A stretch of 13,761 bases of DNA, taken from contig CP070819.1 in the NCBI GenBank assembly GCA_020344295.1, positions 1,175,234 to 1,188,994 on the forward strand. The letters run 5' to 3'. The notes under the pieces were generated by a model. It saw nothing but the letters and a program-made list of their open reading frames with translations. It searched no databases and was not told the origin of the DNA. Position 1 is the first letter of the stretch; each line of letters begins with the position of its first letter. This document shows, piece after piece, positions 1-6,645 of this stretch. Made by a program: the position numbers and the translations under genes. Origin of the DNA: Dehalococcoidia bacterium. Lineage in GTDB: Bacteria; Chloroflexota; Dehalococcoidia; SZUA-161.

Positions 1-67
1 GAAGGGAAAAACCTGACTTTCGAGATCCATCTCGTTGAAATCCTTTGACGGTTAAACATGTTATTTC

Positions 68-72
68 GGAGG
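68..72 (+). promoter_or_regulatory. Shine-Dalgarno site fixing the PH-domain gene start
   Basis: GGAGG lies 5 nt before the ATG at 78. It favours that start over the in-frame TTG at 45, which has no ribosome-binding site in a usual position. Confidence 0.7.
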
Positions 73-77
73 CACTG

Positions 78-461
78 ATGGCGGTTTTAGCCGATGACCT
101 GGTCTTCGACAAGAAGGACCAACTGGAGAAGATAGAGGGTTTCTGCCTGCCGGACGAGGTTATTCGGGCGGTATTCGATCTGAAGGGCGCCGCGACCGGG
201 TTCCTGGGGATCACCGACAGGCGGATAATATACTACGACAAGTCCCTGGTGACGGAACGGAAGGCCATGATCAGCATCCCCTACAGCCGGATGAGCATGG
301 TCGGCAGTGAGGATGATAAGGGGCACATTATCAAGAAGGGATTTTTCGTGACCGGCAGGCTGACGGTCAAGGGCCTGGGATTCGAGGACAGGACGTTTGA
401 GTTACGCGGGGGCGACAAGGCCCACATCGCTCACCAGATCATATCTGAGTATCTGATTTAG
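78..461 (+). CDS. Small bacterial PH-domain-like protein
   Basis: Encodes a 127-aa soluble protein with no signal peptide or membrane segment. The middle (about residues 28-120) reads as a bacterial PH-like fold: alternating beta strands, with the segment FLGITDRRIIYYD followed by a basic strand and a lysine-rich turn, and a C-terminal amphipathic helix ending in ISEYLI. Small cytoplasmic proteins of this kind (bPH families, YvcI/YozO-like) are known, but their ligands are mostly undefined. The frame can be opened from a TTG at 45, but the ATG at 78 has GGAGG at 68-72 with 5 nt spacing, so I start there. It stands alone and is closed by a terminator at 483-513. The fold call is from sequence pattern; the function is unknown. 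Confidence 0.75.
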   Translation: MAVLADDLVFDKKDQLEKIEGFCLPDEVIRAVFDLKGAATGFLGITDRRIIYYDKSLVTERKAMISIPYSRMSMVGSEDDKGHIIKKGFFVTGRLTVKGLGFEDRTFELRGGDKAHIAHQIISEYLI

Positions 462-560
462 GAGGTTAAACCCCTCCCTCAACCTCCCTCCTACTGGGGG
501 GGAGGATTTTTTTATTGGAGCTCCCTCTCCCTCGATGAGAGAGGGCAGGGTGAGGGTGAT
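461..560. repeat. C/G-asymmetric palindromic intergenic element (REP-like)
   Basis: The gap between the convergent PH and channel genes holds several short palindromes in a row. GGAGG at 461-465 can pair with CCTCC at 473-477. The terminator stem is at 483-505. A second stem pairs CCCTCTC at 523-529 with GAGAGGG at 539-545. One strand is almost wholly C/T on the left arms and G/A on the right arms. Dense C/T-G/A palindromes of this sort are often dispersed intergenic repeats in environmental genomes. I see only one copy here, so repeat status is an inference. Confidence 0.45.
483..513 (+). terminator. Rho-independent terminator after the PH-domain gene
   Basis: A 9-bp stem (483-491 with 497-505, one T-G wobble) closes a 5-nt loop and is followed by one A and a run of seven T (507-513). 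It begins about 20 nt after the PH gene stop. The T run is on the + strand, so it serves the PH gene and not the convergent channel gene. Confidence 0.8.
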
Positions 561-577
561 ATCGTGAAACAGTTATT

Positions 578-1396
578 CTAGGTCACTATGGCGGACCTGT
601 CCTCGCAGAAGGGGTTGGTCCTGATGGCGAGGGAGAAGAGATAGGGGTAGCTCTTCTTCAGGTAGAGCATGTAGCTTATCCACTGCTTGGCCAGGAGAAT
701 GTAAATCCTCTTGGCATCATTTACCAGGTGTTCAACGTCTTTATCTGGCAGCTTCACCAACTCAGGTCGTGAGATAAGCTCCTCCCGCATGTGGAATATG
801 GCCATGAGGAGGTCTGTGAACGACTCGTGCTCAAGGAGGTTGGGATTCTCGAGCAATCGCAGCAGGAGATCCCCTTGCTTCGAGAGGAAATTCCGCATCG
901 GTTCGAAATTAATCAGCTTGGGATCGATCTGGAACGCGTGCCATTCGAGCCGTGCGCTGATGCGTGCATATTCCTCGTCTGCCAGGCCGCTGTCTATTGT
1001 CAGGTCTTCACGAATCTGATCGAGTTCAGCATCACATCCGGATAGAAGCTGCAGGAGGGTAGTACCGATTTCGCTGAAGAACACTCCTACAAGCATGTGG
1101 AGTCGCTGCTTTCGTAACTGTTCCTGTCTCCTCTGCAGCAGCATCTGTACGGCGTTCGCTGTTACCGTCAGGAAAGTACCTACACCGATGACGATCAGAG
1201 CCATAGCAAGGACCTTGCCGCCTGTAGTTACCGGGTGAATGTCCCCATAGCCGACTGTTGAGATAGTGACCACGGAGAAATAGAGGGCATCCAGGAATGT
1301 ACGGTCTTCCAGCACAATGAAACCCAGTGCGCCGCCCATCACGATGATGAACAACACCGTGAGAACAATGATTATGCGGGCCTTGATGGAATTCAT
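578..1396 (-). CDS. Two-TM potassium channel with a non-RCK C-terminal domain
   Basis: Encodes a 272-aa inner-membrane ion channel subunit of the Ion_trans_2 type. TM1 spans about residues 8-29, the pore helix about 34-46, and the K+ selectivity filter TVGYGD lies at 47-52. TM2 spans about 62-84 with glycine at the expected hinge region. Such subunits form tetrameric K+-selective pores. The remaining 185 residues are cytoplasmic and mostly helical, beginning with a basic coiled segment (LLQRRQEQLRKQR). They show no Rossmann GxGxxG pattern, so this is not a standard RCK/TrkA_N gating domain; what gates the channel is unknown. The start ATG overlaps the stop of the upstream PPC gene as ATGA (1393-1396), indicating translational coupling. 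The channel call is firm. Confidence 0.9.
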   Translation of the reverse strand: MNSIKARIIIVLTVLFIIVMGGALGFIVLEDRTFLDALYFSVVTISTVGYGDIHPVTTGGKVLAMALIVIGVGTFLTVTANAVQMLLQRRQEQLRKQRLHMLVGVFFSEIGTTLLQLLSGCDAELDQIREDLTIDSGLADEEYARISARLEWHAFQIDPKLINFEPMRNFLSKQGDLLLRLLENPNLLEHESFTDLLMAIFHMREELISRPELVKLPDKDVEHLVNDAKRIYILLAKQWISYMLYLKKSYPYLFSLAIRTNPFCEDRSAIVT

Positions 1397-1884
1397 TTGG
1401 GCCCCTCTGCAGTTCGGTTGCGGACATCGATGCCCGGACTTACACCTGGCTCCAGAAGCTGGAAACCGCTCTCACTGTCCATGACACGGGCTACCGTTGT
1501 TTCTAGGATCTCATAGAGGATAGCCTCGGCCACAAGCCAGGTGCCGACGCCGGGACGCAGGCATCCGGTCGTATTTGTACCCGATCGCCCCAGCGCCGCA
1601 TGGATGTGCAGCATCGGCCTGCCGTCCTCACCAGGGGCGAGCACGCCGACGCCTGCTGCCTCGTGCGCGCCGTCTATGGGCAGCAGCATCGGTTCCGGCG
1701 GTCTTTCCTCCGATCGTCGGGGGCCGACTACGACCTCGCCGTCCCCGATTCCGCCGACCAGGATGACGTGTCCCACCGTCACGCCGTTATCCTCCGCGAA
1801 ACGCTCGATGCAGTCGGGGACCACGTCACCATCCTCGAGACGTATCACAAAAACACGCCCCAGACGTCCTTCGGTAGACTTCAT
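1393..1884 (-). CDS. PPC/DUF296 domain protein
   Basis: Encodes a 163-aa protein whose first 145 residues match the plan of the PPC (plants and prokaryotes conserved, DUF296) domain. It has an N-terminal strand GRVFVIRLEDGD, a helix ending in a glycine-rich turn (GHVILVGGIGDGEV, about 38-51), and the HIH pair at 93-95 in the segment LHIHAALGR that matches the conserved metal-ligand-like histidines. A CLRPG...VAEAILYE helix-strand follows at about 108-126. PPC proteins form trimers; bacterial members are free-standing and their ligand is poorly known. The frame extends up to 1989, but ATG at 1884 has GGAGG with 6 nt spacing and a promoter lies inside the extension, so I use 1884. It is the first gene of an operon with the K+ channel. 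Confidence 0.85.
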   Translation of the reverse strand: MKSTEGRLGRVFVIRLEDGDVVPDCIERFAEDNGVTVGHVILVGGIGDGEVVVGPRRSEERPPEPMLLPIDGAHEAAGVGVLAPGEDGRPMLHIHAALGRSGTNTTGCLRPGVGTWLVAEAILYEILETTVARVMDSESGFQLLEPGVSPGIDVRNRTAEGPK

Positions 1885-1888
1885 CGGC

Positions 1889-1895
1889 TTCCTCC
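1889..1895 (-). promoter_or_regulatory. Shine-Dalgarno site fixing the PPC gene start
   Basis: On the minus strand GGAGGAA precedes ATG at 1884; GGAGG itself is 6 nt away. None of the upstream in-frame start codons (at 1989, 1950 and 1926) is as well supported. Confidence 0.7.
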
Positions 1896-1960
1896 ACGCT
1901 GCTTGATGAGGCAGTGAAGCGGGCATCGCTTCGCTGCCTTTTATCTCCATTTGCGACCAG

Positions 1961-1989
1961 ATTGTATCAGCGAAGACGGATGCGGGCAA
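1961..1989 (-). promoter_or_regulatory. Sigma70-like promoter of the PPC-K+ channel operon
   Basis: Minus-strand TTGCCC (-35, 1984-1989) and TACAAT (-10, 1961-1966) are separated by exactly 17 nt. Transcription would start near 1954, giving a leader of about 70 nt. The match is 4/6 and 5/6. Confidence 0.6.
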
Positions 1990-2007
1990 GAGCCTCTAGA
2001 TATGAGA

Positions 2008-2035
2008 TTGACAGCCCGTGCTTAATTGATAAAAT
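2008..2035 (+). promoter_or_regulatory. Sigma70-like promoter of the first ABC exporter operon
   Basis: A perfect TTGACA (-35, 2008-2013) is followed after 16 nt by TAAAAT (-10, 2030-2035, 5/6). Transcription would start near 2042, leaving a leader of about 135 nt before the ATPase gene. It stands back to back with the PPC operon promoter; the two -35 boxes are 18 bp apart. The 291-base gap between the divergent genes (1885-2175) holds these two promoters, a weak 6-bp inverted repeat (AGTAAG at 2040-2045 with CTTACT at 2054-2059) and the ATPase Shine-Dalgarno site. I see no small gene in it. Confidence 0.65.
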
Positions 2036-2175
2036 TAGAAGTAAGGCAATAAGCTTACTGATGTTAGTCGGTAAAGGTACCTGCATCCTTCGCGGTCTAA
2101 GGAATTGCACTGTGAATCAGCCACACTACTGACCGCTGCTAATTTTGTGAATCCAGCCGAAAAAGGAGATGTTTT

Positions 2176-2874
2176 ATGCAAAACGATAATATTATTCAAG
2201 CAACAGGAGTTCGCAAGACCTATGACACGGGCAAGGTGACTGTGGACGCACTCAGGGGTGTGGACCTTAGTATCACACGGGGTGAGATGGTGGCTGTAAT
2301 GGGGCCTTCGGGTTGCGGCAAGACAACGCTTCTCAATGTCCTGTCTGGACTCGACGATGTCACCGGAGGCCAGGTGGTCGTAGACGGGGCCCCTATCCAC
2401 TCGATGTCGGACAGGAAACGTACGCGGTATCGGGCGGAGAAGATGGGTTTCGTTTTCCAGTCATTCAATCTACTTCCGGTTCTGAGCGCCGTGGAAAACG
2501 TTGAACTTCCTCTGCTCATGGCGGGGGTCAGGAGCAGTGACGCCCGGCGGCGCGCGCTTGGAGCCCTGGATCTGGTGGGACTGGCTAGGGAGGCTCCCAA
2601 GCGTCCCGCGGAGATGTCCGGTGGCCAGCAGCAGCGCGTGACCGTTGCCCGGGCCCTGGCAAACGACCCCACAATCGTGTGGGCCGACGAGCCAACCGGC
2701 TCTCTCGATAGCGAGACATCAAAAGAGGTCGTCGACCTGCTGTGCCGGTTGAACAAGGAGAAACGGCAGACGTTCGTCCTGGTCACTCACGACCTCGCGG
2801 TCGGCCGCAGGGCGGCGCGGATACTGCGGATGGCAGACGGCGTTATAGTAGAGGAACTATGCCCAAGCGGCTGA
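2176..2874 (+). CDS. ABC exporter ATP-binding subunit, MacB/LolD type
   Basis: Encodes a 232-aa cytoplasmic ATPase that powers an FtsX-type permease. All nucleotide-binding motifs are intact: Walker [10 protein letters not shown] at 43-51, Q-loop Q95 in [10 protein letters not shown], signature SGGQQQR at 148-154, Walker B with D171 and catalytic E172 in ADEPTGSLD, and switch histidine H205 in VTHD. The FNLLP sequence after the Q-loop, the DEPTGSLD motif and the small size are typical of the MacB/LolD/FtsE class, which moves lipids, peptides or drugs out of the membrane and not imported solutes. The start ATG has AGGAG at 2164-2168 with 7 nt spacing. It is first in a + strand operon with an ABM-like gene and the split permease. 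Substrate is not deducible. Confidence 0.95.
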   Translation: MQNDNIIQATGVRKTYDTGKVTVDALRGVDLSITRGEMVAVMGPSGCGKTTLLNVLSGLDDVTGGQVVVDGAPIHSMSDRKRTRYRAEKMGFVFQSFNLLPVLSAVENVELPLLMAGVRSSDARRRALGALDLVGLAREAPKRPAEMSGGQQQRVTVARALANDPTIVWADEPTGSLDSETSKEVVDLLCRLNKEKRQTFVLVTHDLAVGRRAARILRMADGVIVEELCPSG

Positions 2875-2924
2875 TCACCGCCCTGGGGTAATGAGGATAA
2901 AACTTATATCGAAGGAGGCCGGCC

Positions 2925-3239
2925 GTGTACGCAAGGGTAACACCGTTTGAGATAGACACTCTTAGAATCAGCTTGGACGAAGCGCTGGAACAGTTCGAGG
3001 CGTTGATAGTGCCTGAGGCGCGAAAGCAGGAAGGGTACAAGGGTATGTATGTTATGCGCACCCCCGAGGGCAAAGGGCTTATCATGAGCCTGTGGTCGAG
3101 TGAGGAAGCTGCGACCGCCGGAGTGACGAGTGGATACTATGATGAGCAGGTGGCCAAGTTCGTAACCGTATTCCGCGCGCCACCAGGTCGTGAGGGTTAT
3201 GAGGTGGTCTTCGCCGAGGCACAGGAAACCAAGGCATAG
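2925..3239 (+). CDS. ABM-like dimeric alpha/beta-barrel protein
   Basis: Encodes a 104-aa soluble protein starting at GTG with AGGAGG at 2913-2918, 6 nt away. It opens with MYARVTPFEI, followed by an amphipathic helix (about 16-32), a short P-E segment, then GYKGMYVMRTPEGKGLIMSLW as paired beta strands and SSEEAATAG as the next helix. This order (strand, helix, two strands, W-S-S/T-x-E-x-A helix, strand) is that of antibiotic biosynthesis monooxygenase-like (ABM, ferredoxin-like barrel) proteins, which usually work as dimers; many have no proven enzyme activity. It lies 50 nt after the ATPase and 75 nt before the permease without a terminator, so it should be co-transcribed with the exporter. 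A role as sensor or modifier of the exported compound is only a guess. Confidence 0.75.
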   Translation: MYARVTPFEIDTLRISLDEALEQFEALIVPEARKQEGYKGMYVMRTPEGKGLIMSLWSSEEAATAGVTSGYYDEQVAKFVTVFRAPPGREGYEVVFAEAQETKA

Positions 3240-3314
3240 GGTATTCGCCTGACTGGTACAGCTACATATGCATTGTGCAAGGTTACACCTATTTAAAAGT
3301 GCGGTGAGGTAGTT

Positions 3315-4676
3315 ATGGAAGAGATATTCGGCATGCCCGTTAATCAGTTCATGGTATTTCTATTGTTTATCTTCTGCGTGGGGGGCGCCGTTCTGGCAGC
3401 GGTCGCTCTGCGCAACCGGGTCATACTCAAAGTGGCTGCACGCAACATTCCCCGGCGCCGGGCACAGACAACCCTTATTGTGCTGGGGCTGATGCTGGCC
3501 ACCCTTCTATTCTCCGCCTCGTTCACCACGGGCGATACCCTGGGAAACTCTATCAGGACCGAAGCACTGGGCGAGATCGGGGAGGTGGATGTGGTGGTTC
3601 AGGCGGAGACGCGGGACGCATCCGGCGGGCTTGCCTACTTCGATCAGGCACTTTTCGATACAGTTCGCGCGAGCCTCTCCGGCAATCCTGATGTGGAGGG
3701 CGTGGCGCCTCTGGCGCATGAAGAACGCGCGCCAGTTCTGGCGCCGGGTACAGGGCTTAGCGTGCCCCAGGTCCACGTACTCGGATATGCTGAGGAGTGG
3801 ATGGGGGGATTTGACCGCCTGGTGGATGGAGAGGGGAACACTCTTTCTCTAGCTGACCTGGACACCGGTCAGGCATACATCAGCGCTGAGCTGGCTGATG
3901 ATCTGGAAGTAGGTACGGGCAGCACGGTTGCAACGTACCTGGGCTCTCAACCCAGCACCCTGGAGGTAGCCGGGGTATATGAACGGGGTGCGAATCCGGC
4001 CGGAGACCTCTCGATTGCGATGCCGCTAGCGCAGTTTCAGGAGCTGACGGGAAATAACAAAATCAACTCGATAGTTATCACACATCGGGGAGGGCTTGTT
4101 GACAGTGCGGAATACACCGAGGCGACTACCAGTATACTGGAGCCGTTGCTGGCAGGAACGGGCCTTGAGGTAGAGCCCCTTAAGCAGGATGCGCTGGACG
4201 AGGCCGATGAGGCCGGCAGCACGCTGTTTACCATCTTCTTCGTTCTGGGCGGGTTCTCCGTGGCTGCCGGGGTGCTACTCATTTTTCTCCTGTTCGTGAT
4301 GCTCGCGGCGGAGCGGAAACGGGAGCTGGGGATAGCCCGGGCTGTGGGTACGCAGCGCGGACATGTGATTCGGATGTTCGCCTTCGAAGGGGCGATCTAC
4401 GCAGTGATCGCTGCGGCCGTGGGAAGCCTGCTGGGAGTGGTGGTAGGATGGGGTATGGTCAGGATTATGGGGGCCGCGTTTGCCGGACAGGACTTCCATC
4501 TGAGCTTCACCTTCAGCTGGCGGAGTATTGTCATCGCATTCGCCCTGGGTATGGTGCTCACCTTCCTAGTAGTATTAGTCTCCTCCTGGAGGGCGAGCCG
4601 GTTGAATATCGTGCGTGCCATCCGCGATATACCGGAGCCTCGTATTGAACGCACAGGTCGCCGGGGGTTGATCTAG
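3315..4676 (+). CDS. ABC exporter permease, N-terminal half (FtsX 1), ends at an in-frame TAG
   Basis: Encodes 453 residues of a MacB-like permease. There is a TM near 12-32, a basic loop RNIPRRRAQ, a second TM at about 53-70, an extracytoplasmic MacB_PCD-like domain at about 73-300, and the FtsX core with TMs near 304-330, 355-380 and 395-425. The ERKRELGIARAVGTQRG loop after the first FtsX TM is the usual coupling helix region that contacts the ATPase. The start ATG has GAGG at 3306-3309. The reading frame stops at TAG 4674-4676 after RRGLI, but the same frame stays open until 6290 and encodes the other half of the permease. This half alone would lack the second FtsX unit. It is either one arm of a two-polypeptide permease or the upstream part of a gene with a nonsense mutation. 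Confidence 0.85.
   Translation: MEEIFGMPVNQFMVFLLFIFCVGGAVLAAVALRNRVILKVAARNIPRRRAQTTLIVLGLMLATLLFSASFTTGDTLGNSIRTEALGEIGEVDVVVQAETRDASGGLAYFDQALFDTVRASLSGNPDVEGVAPLAHEERAPVLAPGTGLSVPQVHVLGYAEEWMGGFDRLVDGEGNTLSLADLDTGQAYISAELADDLEVGTGSTVATYLGSQPSTLEVAGVYERGANPAGDLSIAMPLAQFQELTGNNKINSIVITHRGGLVDSAEYTEATTSILEPLLAGTGLEVEPLKQDALDEADEAGSTLFTIFFVLGGFSVAAGVLLIFLLFVMLAAERKRELGIARAVGTQRGHVIRMFAFEGAIYAVIAAAVGSLLGVVVGWGMVRIMGAAFAGQDFHLSFTFSWRSIVIAFALGMVLTFLVVLVSSWRASRLNIVRAIRDIPEPRIERTGRRGLI
4674..4676 (+). other. In-frame amber codon splitting the double-FtsX permease gene
   Basis: The TAG lies between RRGLI and AILLPVLGFFLAVAG, in the same frame on both sides (3315 and 6290 share one frame). Homologues of this architecture normally run on from a basic loop into a hydrophobic segment at this point, just as the sequence would if the TAG were a sense codon (one change from CAG, TGG, TTG, AAG and others). 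No Shine-Dalgarno site lies at a useful distance before the next in-frame start, GTG at 4692. Confidence 0.75.
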
Positions 4677-4691
4677 GCCATCCTGCTGCCG

Positions 4692-6290
4692 GTGCTGGGA
4701 TTCTTCCTGGCAGTTGCCGGATACGGGGGTGAGCAACTGGCCGCCTGGATGATAGGAACATCGCTTATCATCATTGGTCTGCCCCTGCTGGCACGGCGTT
4801 TCGGACTGCCCGACCGGGTGGTGTTCACGGTAGCCGGCCTGGGCCTCGTTATCTGGTGGCTGCTGCCCGAAGATACCCTAAGCTCCGTTCTGCCCGAGAT
4901 GCAGCAGGGTATGGAGATGTTCTTCATCTCCGGCATCATGATGGTAATAGGCGCGGTGTGGGTTGCGATATACAACTCGGACCTCTTGCTGGCGGCCGGA
5001 GTGGCCATCTTCGGGCGTATCAGAGGGATGGCCCCGGTGCTGAAGACCGCGGTCTCTTATCCGATGCAGAACCGGTTCCGCACTGGCATGACTCTGGCGA
5101 TGTTCTCTCTGATTGTATTCACTCTCGTCGTGATGTCATTCATGAGCAACTCCTTTAATCAGCTCTTCGAGAATACCGAGCAGTTGACCGGCGGCTACCA
5201 TATCCGTGCCGATACCAGCTATACCAATCCTATTCCGGATATCCGGTCGGAACTTAGTAAACCGGATGGTGTCGCTCTGGAAGACTTCGACGCAATTGCC
5301 AGCTTCACCTATGTACAGGCAAACGTGAAGCAGCAGGGAACCGACCAGGAACCGACCGAATTCTTTCTCCAGGGGGTCGACCCGGGCTACACGGACAGCG
5401 TCACCTACAAATTCGATATAATTGCCGACGGCTATGACACTCCCCGGGAGGTGTGGCAGGCCCTGCAAAGGGAGCCGGGGACGGCAATCGTCACCTCCGA
5501 TCTGGTACCTACCAGGTCTAACTATAACCTGGGCGGTGCCCTGCCCGATTTCATGCTGGAGGGATTCTGGCTGGAAGACGGGGCGTTTCCCGGGGATATA
5601 TATATTCAGGCGGAGGATCCTGCGACGGGGAATGAGCGTAATCTCCGTGTCATCGGTGTCCTGGAGCAGGTGGCCTCATTCGGTGGCGGTGGAGTAATAA
5701 CAACATCCCAGGATGCGGTGAACGATCTGATTGCCCGGGAGCTGCTGCCCCAGGTCTATTTGTTCAGTCTCGCAGAGGGCGTGGATGCTGAGGCGACAGC
5801 CAGGGCGTTAAAGGTACGCTTCCTGGAAAACGGTATGCAGGCGGAGGTGCTGGAGGAAGAGATAGAGGAAGCCACCAGCATCAGCAGGATGTTCAACAAC
5901 CTGCTTCTGGGCTTCATGGGATTGGGTCTGGTCGTGGGCATCGCAGCGCTGGGGGTAATCACGGCCCGCTCTGTAGTCGAACGGAGACAACAGATAGGCA
6001 GACTGCGGGCGATAGGTTTTCAAAAGGGGATGGTGCAGCTCTCGTTCCTGCTGGAGTCCAGTTTCATTTCGCTGCTCGGTATCGCCCTCGGAGTTGGCCT
6101 GGGCGCGGCTCTATCCTACAACCTGATCAGTGTCGTGGCAGAGGATATCGAGGGAATGAGATACGTGGTTCCCTGGTTCAACATAGTTATAGTGGTCGTT
6201 ATCGCCTATGGGGCCTCACTGCTCACCACGTTCCTGCCGGCGCAGCGAGCGGCCAACGTCTACCCCGCAGAGGCCCTACGGTTTGAGTAA
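4692..6290 (+). CDS. ABC exporter permease, C-terminal half (central TMs plus FtsX 2)
   Basis: In the same frame as the upstream half. It carries about four central hydrophobic segments (roughly codon 1 to 110 of this piece), then LKTAVSYPMQNRFRTGMTLAMFSLIVFTLVVMSF, which mirrors the basic loop and TM2 of the first half. A large extracytoplasmic MacB_PCD-like domain follows (about 150-395), and then three FtsX TMs with the loop VVERRQQIGRLRAIGFQKG, ending AANVYPAEALRFE, a typical FtsX C-terminus. The first possible start is GTG at 4692, which has no ribosome-binding site and would cut into the first hydrophobic helix, so the natural product is probably a joint protein of about 991 residues with the preceding half. 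Separate translation by reinitiation after the TAG cannot be excluded. No further stops or frameshifts are seen. Confidence 0.8.
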   Translation: MLGFFLAVAGYGGEQLAAWMIGTSLIIIGLPLLARRFGLPDRVVFTVAGLGLVIWWLLPEDTLSSVLPEMQQGMEMFFISGIMMVIGAVWVAIYNSDLLLAAGVAIFGRIRGMAPVLKTAVSYPMQNRFRTGMTLAMFSLIVFTLVVMSFMSNSFNQLFENTEQLTGGYHIRADTSYTNPIPDIRSELSKPDGVALEDFDAIASFTYVQANVKQQGTDQEPTEFFLQGVDPGYTDSVTYKFDIIADGYDTPREVWQALQREPGTAIVTSDLVPTRSNYNLGGALPDFMLEGFWLEDGAFPGDIYIQAEDPATGNERNLRVIGVLEQVASFGGGGVITTSQDAVNDLIARELLPQVYLFSLAEGVDAEATARALKVRFLENGMQAEVLEEEIEEATSISRMFNNLLLGFMGLGLVVGIAALGVITARSVVERRQQIGRLRAIGFQKGMVQLSFLLESSFISLLGIALGVGLGAALSYNLISVVAEDIEGMRYVVPWFNIVIVVVIAYGASLLTTFLPAQRAANVYPAEALRFE

Positions 6291-6319
6291 GGACTATAGA
6301 TCGTTCTTCTGAGGGGCGC

Positions 6320-6348
6320 TTGAGGTCGCCGCGAAAGTGGGTTATAGT
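6320..6348 (+). promoter_or_regulatory. Promoter placed for a leaderless transcript
   Basis: TTGAGG (6320-6325) and TATAGT (6343-6348) are separated by exactly 17 nt. The usual start 7-8 nt beyond the -10 falls at 6355-6356, which is the ATG of the next gene. No Shine-Dalgarno site precedes that ATG. Confidence 0.5.
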
Positions 6349-6355
6349 CTAGCTG

Positions 6356-6610
6356 ATGAGCGGGAAAGGACACCGAAAGGCGGCCTCTGAGGCGAGCGAA
6401 ATGCCTGCTCAGGAAACTGGGCTGGACAAGAGGCTTCTCGATCCGGGATGGGCGGGGGAACTCTCGGATCGGGAGGTGGAATACATTCAGCAGGAGCTTA
6501 GACGGTCACGACGCCTGTGGCGTAAGTGGGGCTACTTGGGGGCCATGCTCAAGGGTGTCACCATACCCGCTTCGACAATCCGCAAGATCGCCAAACACGG
6601 GCTCAAGTAA
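6356..6610 (+). CDS. Hypothetical 84-aa basic protein
   Basis: I do not recognise this family. The first 22 residues are polar and probably disordered. Residues 23-60 contain LDPGWAGELSDREVEYIQQELRRS followed by a very basic patch RRLWRKWG, and the end (IPASTIRKIAKHGLK) is again a cationic helix. There is no signal peptide, and the short YLGAMLKG segment is too weak for a membrane span. The E/R-rich helix plus basic patch could bind nucleic acid, the membrane surface or a partner protein. It follows the exporter permease by 65 nt, but appears to have its own promoter (6320-6348) with no leader. The codon pattern and the lack of a longer alternative in either frame make a real gene likely, though not certain. 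Confidence 0.6.
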   Translation: MSGKGHRKAASEASEMPAQETGLDKRLLDPGWAGELSDREVEYIQQELRRSRRLWRKWGYLGAMLKGVTIPASTIRKIAKHGLK

Positions 6611-6645
6611 GTGGGCAATCCGTCCGCCCGGCAAAGCCACATAGA

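Noticed and set aside
1885..1989. N-terminal extension of the PPC protein to the first ATG at 1989
   Set aside because: The added residues do not look like part of the domain, a promoter -10 lies inside the stretch, and the ATG at 1884 has an ideal Shine-Dalgarno site.
2066..2140. TetR half-site look-alikes (AGTCGGT near 2066 and CTGACCG near 2131) in the leader of the first exporter operon
   Set aside because: They are about 60 bp apart, in the wrong order to form a palindrome, and neither has a matching partner arm. Cross-regulation by the TetR protein is not supported.
3240..3314. Internal promoter before the first permease gene
   Set aside because: TTGTGC and TATTTA are only 11 nt apart, and no other paired boxes with normal spacing are visible.
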